Below, piece by piece: positions 1 to 8,450 of a stretch of DNA of 64,000 nt. The translations under genes and the position numbers were made by a program. The first letter of the stretch is position 1; every line of letters starts with the position of its first letter. The stretch is from Legionella clemsonensis (GTDB taxonomy: Bacteria; Pseudomonadota; Gammaproteobacteria; Legionellales; Legionellaceae). The stretch covers positions 1,386,001 to 1,450,000 of the forward strand of contig NZ_CP016397.1 in NCBI RefSeq assembly GCF_002240035.1, read 5' to 3'. Under the pieces are notes generated by a model. That model saw only the letters and a list, made by a program, of their open reading frames with translations. It ran no database searches and had not been told where the DNA came from.

Positions 1-1076
1 CTTTGAAAAAGCGTAATCAATCCGTGGATTGGCAAGCTATTGGTGATGTAGTGATTGGTTGTGCAATGCCTGAAGCTGAACAAGGAATGAATGTGGCTCG
101 TATTGCTTCATTACTGGCAGATTTGCCTCAATGTGTGCCTGCGATGACAATTAACCGCTTTTGTTCTTCTGGCGTACAAAGTATCGTTACTGCCGCTGCC
201 TCCATCAGTAATGGCGATATTTCTCTCGCCCTGGCAGGTGGTGTGGAAAGTATGTCAATGGTTCCATTGGGAGGTAATAAGTACACGGCAAACCCAGCCA
301 TTTTCAACGATGAGCATGTAGCTATTGCCTATGGTATGGGAATTACCGCAGAAAATGTAGCCAAACGCTGGGAAATCACGCGTGAACAGCAAGATGAATT
401 CGCCGCAGAAAGCCATCGTCGAGCAGTCGCTGCACAACAGCGGGGTGATTTTAAAGACGAGATCACGCCGATGGAAATTACTATGCGCCATGCTGATCTG
501 GCAACTTCTGAAGTAATATGTAAAAAGAAAGTAATTAGCGATGATGAAGGGCCTCGCGCTGATACCTCCTATGAAGCAATTTCTCGTCTTAAGCCAGTAT
601 TCGCGGCAAAAGGAACTGTAACGGCAGGTAATAGCTCGCAAACAAGTGATGGCGCTGGTATCGCCTTATTGGCCAGTGAAGAAGCATTAAAACGATATGA
701 CTTACAACCCATGGGACGTTTACGTGGTTATGCTGTGGCAGGTGTTGCTCCGGAGGTTATGGGAATCGGTCCTATTAATGCTGTGCCTCTGGCACTGAAA
801 CGAGCAGGATTAACCCTGGAGCAAATGGATTGGATTGAACTCAATGAGGCATTTGCTGCCCAGGCGCTCGCAGTGATTAACACACTCGATCTGCCTCGTG
901 ATAAGGTGAATCCCTTAGGTGGTGCTATTGCATTAGGTCATCCTTTAGGTGCAACAGGAACAGTTCGTACAGCAACGTTATTGCATGGCCTGCGTCGTAC
1001 AAAAGGAAAATATGGGATGGTAACCATGTGTATAGGTACAGGTATGGGTGCTGCAGCTGTATTTGAGGCCATCTAA
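1..1076 (+). CDS. Acetyl-CoA C-acyltransferase (thiolase), 5' end cut by window
   Basis: Thiolase-family enzyme that cleaves 3-ketoacyl-CoA with CoA in beta-oxidation, or condenses acetyl-CoA units. The reading frame is open to the window edge. It lacks the first roughly 30 residues of a normal thiolase, so the in-frame TTG at 3 is not the real start. The nucleophilic Cys lies in [11 protein letters not shown]. The C-terminal catalytic His is in [10 protein letters not shown] and the second Cys is in CIGTGMGAA. All three are present, so the enzyme should be active. A hairpin terminator follows at 1099, so the gene ends its own transcript, probably with an unseen upstream beta-oxidation partner (inference). 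Confidence 0.93.
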   Translation, partial: LKKRNQSVDWQAIGDVVIGCAMPEAEQGMNVARIASLLADLPQCVPAMTINRFCSSGVQSIVTAAASISNGDISLALAGGVESMSMVPLGGNKYTANPAIFNDEHVAIAYGMGITAENVAKRWEITREQQDEFAAESHRRAVAAQQRGDFKDEITPMEITMRHADLATSEVICKKKVISDDEGPRADTSYEAISRLKPVFAAKGTVTAGNSSQTSDGAGIALLASEEALKRYDLQPMGRLRGYAVAGVAPEVMGIGPINAVPLALKRAGLTLEQMDWIELNEAFAAQALAVINTLDLPRDKVNPLGGAIALGHPLGATGTVRTATLLHGLRRTKGKYGMVTMCIGTGMGAAAVFEAI

Positions 1077-1098
1077 ATCAATATTTATCCTCCTAAGG

Positions 1099-1124
1099 CA
1101 TCTGGCTCTTAGTCAGATGTTTTA
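1099..1124 (+). terminator. Rho-independent terminator after thiolase
   Basis: Nine-pair stem (1099-1107 with 1111-1119, one G-T wobble) around a CTT loop, followed directly by TTTTATAT. It lies 22 bases past the thiolase stop. Confidence 0.65.
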
Positions 1125-1153
1125 TATATAAATTTGTATGACAAGGAACTGTC

Positions 1154-2143
1154 ATGAATGTCATGCTGCTGGAGAAGTTAGGTACACAGTTAAAGCTAAC
1201 AACGCTAAATCGTCCAAAGCCCAAGCCTGAGCAAATTTTAATAAAAGTAAACGCATGCGGTATTTGTCGCACCGATCTTCATGTTGTAGACGGTGAGCTC
1301 CACCATGCTAAACTTCCTGTTATTCCTGGCCATCAAATCGTTGGTGTGGTAGAGAAGTTAGGCGGTCATGTAAAACGATTTACTGTTGGTCAGCGTGTAG
1401 GAGTACCCTGGCTTGGTAATAGTTGCGGGCACTGTGAATTTTGTTTAAGCGCTCGTGAAAATCTATGTGATGATGCTCAATTCACTGGTTATCAGATTGA
1501 TGGGGGTTTTGCAGAATATTGTGTTGCTAATGCGCGATTCTGTTTTCCAATCCCGGAAGGTTATCCCGATGAGCAAGCTGCTCCCTTATTTTGTGCGGGT
1601 TTAATAGGGTATCGCGCTTTATTAAAAACGGGTACAGCAAAATATCTAGGTTTTTATGGTTTTGGTGCTGCAGCTCATATTCTCATTCAAGTTGCAAAGT
1701 ATCAACACCGCAAGGTGTATGCATTTACTAGTCCTGGAGATAAAGCCGCTCAGAATTTTGCGTATAAACTGGGTGCTACCTGGGCTGGTGGTTCAGATGA
1801 AGCTGCACCTCGTTTGCTTGATGCTGTCATTATTTTTGCACCTGTCGGTGAATTAGTTCCCGTGGCGTTAAGAGCAGTAAAGAAAGGAGGTATGGTCGTT
1901 TGTGCCGGAATTCATATGAGTGATATTCCAGCTTTTCCTTATGAAATTATTTGGGGAGAGCGCACATTATGTTCCATTGCAAATTTGACAAGAAAGGATG
2001 GTGAAGAATTTCTTGCATTGGCGCCTAAGATTCCCATTAAAACGGAGGTACATACTTACTCGTTGGCCCAAACCAACCAGGCATTGGATGATTTGAGACA
2101 TGGCAGATTTACTGGGGCTGCAGTCATTGTTCTGGATAGATAA
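1154..2143 (+). CDS. Zinc-dependent alcohol dehydrogenase (AdhA/AdhP type)
   Basis: Medium-chain dehydrogenase/reductase of 329 residues that oxidises primary alcohols to aldehydes with NAD(P). The catalytic zinc site is seen in CGICRTDLH and in GHQIVGVV. The structural zinc cysteines are in CGHCEFCLSARENLC. The Rossmann domain follows, with GFGAAAH where the usual glycine motif sits. The ATG at 1154 has AAGGAAC just upstream. It is a single-gene unit between two hairpin terminators. The exact substrate cannot be read from the sequence. Confidence 0.9.
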   Translation: MNVMLLEKLGTQLKLTTLNRPKPKPEQILIKVNACGICRTDLHVVDGELHHAKLPVIPGHQIVGVVEKLGGHVKRFTVGQRVGVPWLGNSCGHCEFCLSARENLCDDAQFTGYQIDGGFAEYCVANARFCFPIPEGYPDEQAAPLFCAGLIGYRALLKTGTAKYLGFYGFGAAAHILIQVAKYQHRKVYAFTSPGDKAAQNFAYKLGATWAGGSDEAAPRLLDAVIIFAPVGELVPVALRAVKKGGMVVCAGIHMSDIPAFPYEIIWGERTLCSIANLTRKDGEEFLALAPKIPIKTEVHTYSLAQTNQALDDLRHGRFTGAAVIVLDR

Positions 2144-2144
2144 C

Positions 2145-2179
2145 CTGTGACTACCATTGCTAATGGCTTGGTAGCACAG
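2145..2179. terminator. Convergent-gene hairpin terminator
   Basis: Long stem: CTGTG + CTACCA (2145-2156, one bulged A) pairs with TGGTAG + CACAG (2169-2179). It sits between the convergent alcohol dehydrogenase and deacetylase genes and probably serves both directions. There is no strong T tract on the plus strand. Confidence 0.55.
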
Positions 2180-2204
2180 AATCTTTAATTAGACTTTCCC
2201 TTCA

Positions 2205-3131
2205 TCAGGGAATAATTAGTAATCCACGAAGATGTGCCACCACGCAGGCACCTAAATCATTTAAATAATAACCTCCTTCCAGAGCCGAAAGCATACGTCC
2301 CTGGCAATGTTTGTCGGCGATCTGTTTAATTTTTTGGGTAATCCACTGATAATCTTCTGTTCTTAGCATTAAATTAGCCATGTCATCTTGATAGTAGGCA
2401 TCAAAACCCGCGGAAAAAAATATCATGTCTGGTGCAAACTGCTCAATTTGTTGCAACCAAAATTCTTCAACTTTCTCACGAAAGAGTTCTCCGGTGGCGC
2501 CAGCTGGAAGTGGAATGTTAAGAATGTGCTGGCTATAAGTCGCTGCGCCGCTGTAAGGGTAAAAAGGATGTTGAAAAGTTGAGCAGTATAGGACACGCTC
2601 CTCTTTTTGAAAAATATCTTCCGTGCCATTGCCATGATGAACATCAAAATCAATGATGGCGATACGCTTAAGGTTATATTGCTCTAACGCATGTGCTACA
2701 CCGATAGCAATATTATTAAACAGGCAAAATCCCATGGCTCTATTATGTTCAGCGTGGTGCCCAGGAGGACGAACATTACAAAAAACAGCGTCTACCGCTT
2801 CATTCATGATTAATTCTACGCCATAAATCACAGCCCCTGCAGCTCTTAACGCGGCAGTAAGTGAATGGGGATTCATCATGACGTCGGGATCCAGAGAAAC
2901 CATGCCTTCTGCGGGTGATATTCTAAAAATATAATCCACATAATCTTTGTCATGGACCCGTAGCAAATGCTCACGCTCAGCCAAGGGCGCTTGATAATAA
3001 CGCAATTGATGGTGTAAATCAGAATTGGAAACAGCTTCTTCAATGACCTTAAGTCTGGCTGGCTGTTCTGGGTGAAACGCTCCCATTTGATGAAGTAGGC
3101 AATCTTGGTGTGAAATAAATCCTATTGTCAT
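2205..3131 (-). CDS. Histone deacetylase-family zinc deacetylase
   Basis: Class II HDAC/acetylpolyamine amidohydrolase family protein of 308 residues, the usual length. The active site is complete: the paired His in RPPGHHAEHN, the zinc ligands Asp and His in IDFDVHHGNGTEDIF, the third ligand Asp in SAGFDAYYQDD, and the transition-state Tyr in EGGYYLND. Family members remove acetyl groups from polyamines, acetoin-type substrates or lysines. In Legionella pneumophila a related protein, LphD, acts on host histones. Which role applies here is unknown; no signal peptide is seen. The ATG at 3131 has a good AAGGAAT ribosome site. Single gene. Confidence 0.9.
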   Translation of the reverse strand: MTIGFISHQDCLLHQMGAFHPEQPARLKVIEEAVSNSDLHHQLRYYQAPLAEREHLLRVHDKDYVDYIFRISPAEGMVSLDPDVMMNPHSLTAALRAAGAVIYGVELIMNEAVDAVFCNVRPPGHHAEHNRAMGFCLFNNIAIGVAHALEQYNLKRIAIIDFDVHHGNGTEDIFQKEERVLYCSTFQHPFYPYSGAATYSQHILNIPLPAGATGELFREKVEEFWLQQIEQFAPDMIFFSAGFDAYYQDDMANLMLRTEDYQWITQKIKQIADKHCQGRMLSALEGGYYLNDLGACVVAHLRGLLIIP

Positions 3132-3288
3132 TATTCCTTCCTTAATTTTGTACTTATATTAATTGTAGTTCTGAGAGAGAGAATCTCTAGGTACGGACTT
3201 ATTAATTCAGACGAAGAAGGTTATCTCCATTTGGCTTTGTTGCTTGGATATCCTACGCTTTTAATAAGAGGATAATTTGGGGGTCAGC

Positions 3289-4395
3289 ATGCGAAGTAAG
3301 CTTGTTATCGCTGCCTGTCTTTTTGCCAACTCAGTTTTCGCTGATGTAATTGTTGGTTTTTCTGCCTATGAAAATGGGGATTACACAACGGCCTATTCCC
3401 ATTTGGTTCAAGCCGCTAATGAGGGTAATGAAGAGGCAATGTACTTACTGGGTCGCATGTATCAATATGGCTTGGGAGTGATTAAGGATGATGTAAAAGC
3501 CAGAGACTGGTATGAAAAATCAGCAAAAAAAAATAATGCACTCGCACAGCTGAGCTTGGGCTTTCTTTATGACAATGGTAAAGGTGTCAAACAAAATTTT
3601 CAGCAAGCCTTTTACTGGTATATGAAAGCAGCTGAACAAGGTAATCCAATTGCTCAGCGTAATATTGGGTTAATGTATGCTGTGGGAGATGGTGTTGAAG
3701 CAAATGAAACGAAGGCATTTGAATGGTTTAAAAAATCAGCTGAACAAGGTTATGCTCGTGCCCAGGTTAATTTAGGCTATCAATATATGATGGGACAAGG
3801 TGCCCCGAAAGATGTAGAGAAAGCGTTATATTGGTATGAAAAGGCTGCCGAACAAGGGGATGCAAAGGGCCAATATAGTCTTGGTCTTTTATATACGGGT
3901 AAATATGGCATTGCACAAAACCCACGGGCTGCCGCTTATTGGTTTTCTAATGCTGCCAATCAAGGCCATAAAAATGCACAAGCTTATTTGGCTTATCAAT
4001 ATTTAAAAGGGCTAGGTGTGGAACAGGATGCTGAAAAGGCTGCTTACTGGTACCATGCTTCTGCAGAGCAAGGGAATGCTCAGGCACAAGCCGAGTTAGG
4101 TCAACTTTTACTGAGCGGCACTGGCATTGATAAAGATTATCAGCAAGCAGCTTATTGGTTTAGTAAGGCGGCCAGTCAAGGTAATGCCATGGCTCAAGGA
4201 AAGCTTGGCTATCTTTATTTGGCAGGATTGGGTGTGAATAAAGATCTTAGCAAGGCCTACGCCTGGTTAAAACTTGCTGCTGCGAATAAAAATGAACAGG
4301 CTGCCAAAGAGCTGTCTCGTTTAGAGCCGGCACTTTCTCCGCAAGAGAAACAAGTAGGTGATCAACTCTTTCAGCAAATGCAAAAGAAAAATTAA
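3289..4395 (+). CDS. Sel1-repeat (SLR) exported protein, LpnE/Lpg1356-like
   Basis: An N-terminal signal peptide (about residues 1-19, ending FANSVFA) is followed by eight consecutive 36-residue Sel1-like repeats of the form AxAQxxLGxxYxxGxGVxxD...AxYWYxKAAEQGN. The length and repeat number match LpnE and its Legionella paralogs such as Lpg1356. These are periplasmic or secreted scaffold proteins linked to host-cell entry and vacuole traffic. Lpg1356 also lies near the lsp operon in L. pneumophila (recalled), which supports orthology. The start is taken at ATG 3289; an in-frame TTG at 3277 has an AGAGGA sequence five bases upstream and is an alternative. Confidence 0.88.
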   Translation: MRSKLVIAACLFANSVFADVIVGFSAYENGDYTTAYSHLVQAANEGNEEAMYLLGRMYQYGLGVIKDDVKARDWYEKSAKKNNALAQLSLGFLYDNGKGVKQNFQQAFYWYMKAAEQGNPIAQRNIGLMYAVGDGVEANETKAFEWFKKSAEQGYARAQVNLGYQYMMGQGAPKDVEKALYWYEKAAEQGDAKGQYSLGLLYTGKYGIAQNPRAAAYWFSNAANQGHKNAQAYLAYQYLKGLGVEQDAEKAAYWYHASAEQGNAQAQAELGQLLLSGTGIDKDYQQAAYWFSKAASQGNAMAQGKLGYLYLAGLGVNKDLSKAYAWLKLAAANKNEQAAKELSRLEPALSPQEKQVGDQLFQQMQKKN

Positions 4396-4401
4396 TTGTT
4401 C

Positions 4402-4677
4402 TCACAGCGTATCGAATCCTCTGTAGTCCTTCCAGGCAAGATCTTCACGTATATAATTGGTAACTTCAGCAAGTGGAGGCCCATTCTTCAACCATTTATC
4501 AAACTCTTCAAGCTGCTCTTGATTACCACAAGCAAAAATTTCGACCCGGCCATCCGCCAAATTTCGCGCCCAGCCATTGATTCCCAGTCTTTTGGCCTCT
4601 TCCTGTGCTGAAGCTCGAAACCATACTCCTTGAACTTTTCCCGAAATATAACAGTGCATACATAGTTGTTTATTCAT
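4402..4677 (-). CDS. acyP: Acylphosphatase
   Basis: Small alpha/beta enzyme of 91 residues that hydrolyses acyl phosphates. The family signature is clear: the phosphate-binding loop in GKVQGVWFRASAQEEA with its catalytic Arg, and the Asn in INGWARNLADGRVEI. The start was moved to ATG 4677, which has GAGGAAG just upstream; the longer frame reaching 4731 adds a non-homologous leader. It converges on the Sel1 gene with only six bases between the stops. Confidence 0.92.
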   Translation of the reverse strand: MNKQLCMHCYISGKVQGVWFRASAQEEAKRLGINGWARNLADGRVEIFACGNQEQLEEFDKWLKNGPPLAEVTNYIREDLAWKDYRGFDTL

Positions 4678-4829
4678 AGCTTCCTCTATTTCAATTGATG
4701 ATGCTTGGTTTGAGGTTGATTCTAAAAGCATAGGATAAATTATTATCTACATCCTGCCTACAACTCTCTTTGCTGATCGGTCGTAATGCTTGGTATCCTT
4801 AGTTTGTTCAGGTTATTATCGGCTTCAAG

Positions 4830-4859
4830 TTGATTGGTTAGTAATCAATCAAGTATAAT
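4830..4859 (+). promoter_or_regulatory. Promoter with inverted repeat in the spacer
   Basis: TTGATT (4830-4835) and TATAAT (4854-4859) are 18 bases apart, 27 bases before the next ATG. TTGATTG (4830-4836) and CAATCAA (4846-4852) form a seven-base inverted repeat across the spacer, a possible repressor site. Motif reading only. Confidence 0.5.
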
Positions 4860-4886
4860 ACCGCTATTTTCAACTCATACATTCCT

Positions 4887-5588
4887 ATGAAATATTTTGC
4901 TTCTCTTCTACTTCTGGCATGTCATGTCATTTATGCACAGACTTTTCCTGTTAAATTGGGTGATAATACAAGAGTTGACATTATTAAACAGTCAGGCCGT
5001 GGCAAAACCCTTGTTCATTTGCATGAAAATGAAGTTACTGCTTTGCAGGCTGCGAAAATATATGTGAAACGTAATGGCGGTACATTAATAACGTTGAAGC
5101 ATTCTGGAAAGCGTAATATTGTTTTTTATTTGCACGGGGTGCGTTATGAATTTGATCCCAATCGCATTTTTACCAATAAAGGAATTACCAAAACTCTAAA
5201 ACAGTTTGGGCCATACTCCCGCGAAGCTCATCATGAAGTAAGAAAGCTGGCAAGAAAAATTATTTGTCTAATCCCTGCAGGGAAAGTCATTGCTGTTCAT
5301 AATAATCGGGGATACTCCATTAAAGAATATTTTCCTCACCATCCACTGGCCGCAGATGCAAGGGCTTTAAATTACATTCCTAAGTCAAGTTACCGTAATT
5401 TTTATTTTGTGACCCAGGGGCGAGATTTCAGTCGATTGAAAAATTCCCATTTTAATGTCGCTTTACAAGCTAATGGAGCAACAGATGATGGCTCTTTATC
5501 TTATTATTTAAGTAATAAAGTCTACATTAATATTGAAACGGCTTATGGAGCGTTGAAGGAACAGCTAAAAATGCTTGATGTTGCTTGA
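4887..5588 (+). CDS. Periplasmic protein with M14-peptidase-like residue pattern
   Basis: Unnamed conserved-type protein of 233 residues. A signal peptide of about 17 residues ends CHVIYA. The body contains VHLHENE (His46, Glu49), AVHNNRGY (His138) and INIETAYG (Glu217). HxxE, then a later His, then a late Glu is the order of zinc ligands and catalytic base in M14 carboxypeptidases and related amidoligases/amidases. A periplasmic metallopeptidase or amidase is therefore plausible but unproven. It stands alone behind its own promoter and converges on the lsp operon with a 26-base gap. Confidence 0.75.
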   Translation: MKYFASLLLLACHVIYAQTFPVKLGDNTRVDIIKQSGRGKTLVHLHENEVTALQAAKIYVKRNGGTLITLKHSGKRNIVFYLHGVRYEFDPNRIFTNKGITKTLKQFGPYSREAHHEVRKLARKIICLIPAGKVIAVHNNRGYSIKEYFPHHPLAADARALNYIPKSSYRNFYFVTQGRDFSRLKNSHFNVALQANGATDDGSLSYYLSNKVYINIETAYGALKEQLKMLDVA

Positions 5589-5614
5589 GTTCCAGTCACG
5601 GTTTGGTTTTATAT

Positions 5615-6556
5615 TTAAGGCGAATTTAAACTTTCTCGTATTACAGTGACTGAAATATTTCCTTTTTTATCTTTGCTTCGTTTAATGACGGTGTAGACCG
5701 TCAAACTTAATTCCTGGCTTGTAACAAAAGCAACACTTAGAAAATATTGACTCTCAATGGTTACTTGCTCACTTCGAATATTCAGCTTTTGTAAGAGAGA
5801 GCCCAGATTTTTGGTATCCTGAAATCCTTTATCGCCACGAGCTTCAATGATTTCATTCACCTGCGATTGATTTAAGCCATTACCCAGGCTTGCCAAAATT
5901 TCCTGAGGCGCCGTGTTAATATTAACGGGGGTTACTTCTGGCAAAACAGTAAGAAAATTAGCTAACGTTAAATAAAGTTGCGCCGTCACGTCTTTTATTA
6001 ACCGCAATTCCGATAAATGCTGTAATAATTGTTGGGCTGGATAATAAGGTGGTTTTTGATGTAAATAATAATGCAGAAATTCATCCTGACCTCTCCCAGG
6101 TTGATAAGGGGTTATCCAGTGGTAAATTGCCAAAACCAGTTGTCCTCTTTGTGCAGGGTTGAGTTTGGTTGGAATTTTCTCTAATAACTTTAAGAAGGTA
6201 GAGGCATATTTTTTATCGGTCAAATTGTTTACGTTAAAACGCGATTGCAAATCATACAAGGCGCCTTTTACAACGAACTCTGGATAAATAGCTTGTAATT
6301 GTCGCGGAAAATCTAGAATTTTTCCTGCATTATCACTGAGGGTATAGTTTTTTTTTGTACTTAATTGATTAAGTGACCAGAAAGAAACTGCCTGAGATGC
6401 CAGGTAGAGTTTATCGCTAAGGATACCTAAACGGATTCGATAAATATCCAGCTGCAGACGAGTACTCATCGCTGTGGCGGCAATGGCGACCATCGTCATA
6501 ATAAATAATGCCGAGATAAGAGCACTTCCAGTCTGATTAAGTTTATTGCACAGCAT
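5615..6556 (-). CDS. lspK: Type II secretion minor pseudopilin GspK/LspK
   Basis: Tip subunit of the type II secretion pseudopilus, 313 residues, last gene of the lsp operon. The N-terminus has a short basic leader, QTGSALISALFIMTMVA and a single hydrophobic helix, the GspK version of the prepilin peptidase site without the usual Glu5. The large periplasmic domain (about 60-260) contains the helix-hairpin-helix-like segment VNINTAPQEILASL typical of GspK. It overlaps lspJ by 14 bases, so it is translationally coupled. Confidence 0.93.
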   Translation of the reverse strand: MLCNKLNQTGSALISALFIMTMVAIAATAMSTRLQLDIYRIRLGILSDKLYLASQAVSFWSLNQLSTKKNYTLSDNAGKILDFPRQLQAIYPEFVVKGALYDLQSRFNVNNLTDKKYASTFLKLLEKIPTKLNPAQRGQLVLAIYHWITPYQPGRGQDEFLHYYLHQKPPYYPAQQLLQHLSELRLIKDVTAQLYLTLANFLTVLPEVTPVNINTAPQEILASLGNGLNQSQVNEIIEARGDKGFQDTKNLGSLLQKLNIRSEQVTIESQYFLSVAFVTSQELSLTVYTVIKRSKDKKGNISVTVIRESLNSP

Positions 6557-7160
6557 ACAAAGCCTCTGGAATGATAAAGAGTAAACTGATTTTGTCCCAA
6601 TCTTTTAGCGTCAGATTAATTTGAATTGCTTTGGGCAAGGGTTCGGCTTTTTGATTTTGTTGCACAGCATTTTCACGCCATTCTGGCAGAACCTGTAAAT
6701 TATGATTTAAATAGGCAAATCGACACGTCACAAGATTGTCCAAAACAATTCTGTCTTCATATCTATCTCTATTGGTGGAATCAAGCGTTGACCAAATACG
6801 ACGTAAAAGTTGGTTATTGTTGCAAATATAAGCAATACGTTGCAGGTTACTTCTTTTTTCAAGACTATGAGGATTTTCAAAACCCAGTTTTGTAAGCTCA
6901 AAATACTGAGGCTGCCCAATAAAAGCAGGAAATAAATGCATTTCATTACCGAAAACAGCACGAGGAATTGCCTGTGTCGTATCTCTTTCTATTAGCAGTA
7001 AGGCAAGTTGGATATTATTAAGCCGATCAGCTTGTTGATTTACCCTTGCTCTGGTGTTGAACGCATAATACATCACGGAAGAGGTAACTGTAGCCAGGAT
7101 AGCAAACACTGCCAAAGCGATTAAAATTTCAATTAATGTAAAACCTGCTTTCTTATTCAT
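6543..7160 (-). CDS. lspJ: Type II secretion pseudopilin GspJ/LspJ
   Basis: Minor pseudopilin of 205 residues that joins LspI and LspK in the pseudopilus tip. The class III prepilin site [20 protein letters not shown] is intact, with Glu at mature position 5, so PilD should process it. The remainder is the GspJ globular domain. It overlaps lspI by eight bases and lspK by 14. Confidence 0.94.
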   Translation of the reverse strand: MNKKAGFTLIEILIALAVFAILATVTSSVMYYAFNTRARVNQQADRLNNIQLALLLIERDTTQAIPRAVFGNEMHLFPAFIGQPQYFELTKLGFENPHSLEKRSNLQRIAYICNNNQLLRRIWSTLDSTNRDRYEDRIVLDNLVTCRFAYLNHNLQVLPEWRENAVQQNQKAEPLPKAIQINLTLKDWDKISLLFIIPEALYAVQ

Positions 7161-7536
7161 GATGATACCGAAAGGCTATCAGGGGAGTTGTAAAAGGGCC
7201 GGCCTGATTCTTACTGACGGTTATTGTAATTTGCTGGACAGATTTTATCGCTGTCGCACTACTTTTGACACGAAAAAACCAGCGCTGTCCGAGCATCATG
7301 GTCGATTCAGTGAGTTCCTGACTGGATGAGGGGGTTAATAAACCCAGTTGTACCATTGACACGCCCTGCATAGCTACCCAATGACTGATTGCTTTCTCTT
7401 GAATTCGTTGTGTACTTGCTACATTTTGTGCAGTAGCTTTAAGAAGAGCCGTTAGCGCAATAGCGATAATGGCTAAAGCCAGGAGCACTTCAATAAGTGT
7501 AAACCCTGAATTGTTTAGGGATGGGAGCTTTTTCAT
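7153..7536 (-). CDS. lspI: Type II secretion pseudopilin GspI/LspI
   Basis: Minor pseudopilin of 127 residues. The prepilin peptidase site is NSGFTLIEVLLALAIIAIAL, and the short C-terminal domain matches GspI in length. In this system GspI nucleates the tip complex with GspJ and GspK. It overlaps lspH by four bases (ATGA). Confidence 0.93.
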   Translation of the reverse strand: MKKLPSLNNSGFTLIEVLLALAIIAIALTALLKATAQNVASTQRIQEKAISHWVAMQGVSMVQLGLLTPSSSQELTESTMMLGQRWFFRVKSSATAIKSVQQITITVSKNQAGPFTTPLIAFRYHHE

Positions 7537-8009
7537 GAGACTTGAGGCAACACAAGGGCAATCTGTCCGTTATGATTACCAACCAAAGTAGCCAGTTTAG
7601 GTTTCTGGGTGGTCCCAAAATATAAAGTAAACGCGGTCATGTCGCCGGAAGCACTGATAATAATATCTGGAGATTGACGATTATTTTTTGGATTTTGAAA
7701 TTTCATAACAAGATTATTTGGAAAAGTTTGTGTGTGAAAGATTGATCTTTCAGACATGGGTTTCCAGATGTCGTGTTCAAAACGGAAGGTTTGATATCGA
7801 TCCTGGTTTACACTAACTCCAAATGGTTTCATTTCAATAATAGCACGGTGCTGCAGCAGTTTAATGTAATTGGCGAATTGCTCTGCCGTAATAATAACAC
7901 GGCGGGACGCACCAAAATCTCCAAAAGCTAACAATGCAAAACTAATGGTGATGCCGATAATAATCAGCACCACCAGGATTTCAATGAGAGTAAAGCCTTT
8001 AGCGTGCAT
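7533..8009 (-). CDS. lspH: Type II secretion pseudopilin GspH/LspH
   Basis: Minor pseudopilin of 158 residues. It has a very short leader (MHAKG) followed by [20 protein letters not shown], the N-methylated helix. The C-terminal globular domain follows. It links the major pseudopilin shaft to the tip. It overlaps lspG by 11 bases. Confidence 0.93.
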   Translation of the reverse strand: MHAKGFTLIEILVVLIIIGITISFALLAFGDFGASRRVIITAEQFANYIKLLQHRAIIEMKPFGVSVNQDRYQTFRFEHDIWKPMSERSIFHTQTFPNNLVMKFQNPKNNRQSPDIIISASGDMTAFTLYFGTTQKPKLATLVGNHNGQIALVLPQVS

Positions 8010-8418
8010 TCCAATTACCTATTTCGGCATTAACACCGGTTCCGCCGGGTTGTCCATCTGCACCAAGAGTAAAGACATCAACTTCACCGTGTTCACCGGG
8101 ATTTAAATAGAGGTAATCACGGCCCCAAGGATCCTTGGGCAAAGAATGTAAGTATTGTTTCCAGTCCCGCGGTGCAGGATTAGAAGTAGGTTTCTCAACC
8201 AGAGCAATTAAGCCTTGATCAGTGCTTGGATAGATACCATTATCCAATTTATAAAGGTCAAGTGCGTTCTGAATCGCCAAGACATCTTGTTTTGCCTTAA
8301 CAACTCTGGCTTCGTCAGGGCGACTAATAATTTTAGGCACCACAATAGAGGCCAGAATACCAAGAATGACTACAACCACCATAATTTCAATTAAGGAAAA
8401 GCCACTTTCTTTGCTCAT
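7999..8418 (-). CDS. lspG: Type II secretion major pseudopilin GspG/LspG
   Basis: Major pseudopilus subunit of 139 residues, close to the family norm. The processing site is [20 protein letters not shown]. Family signatures [24 protein letters not shown] and the calcium-binding C-terminal loop [11 protein letters not shown] are all present. The ATG at 8418 has AGGAG nearby. It lies 32 bases downstream of lspF. Confidence 0.96.
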   Translation of the reverse strand: MSKESGFSLIEIMVVVVILGILASIVVPKIISRPDEARVVKAKQDVLAIQNALDLYKLDNGIYPSTDQGLIALVEKPTSNPAPRDWKQYLHSLPKDPWGRDYLYLNPGEHGEVDVFTLGADGQPGGTGVNAEIGNWNAR

Positions 8419-8450
8419 TAAAAACTCCTAAATAATTGCTAAATCTAAAA

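Noticed and set aside
255..641. 128-residue antisense frame within the thiolase gene
   Set aside because: Opposite a conserved thiolase; composition is that of a shadow frame.
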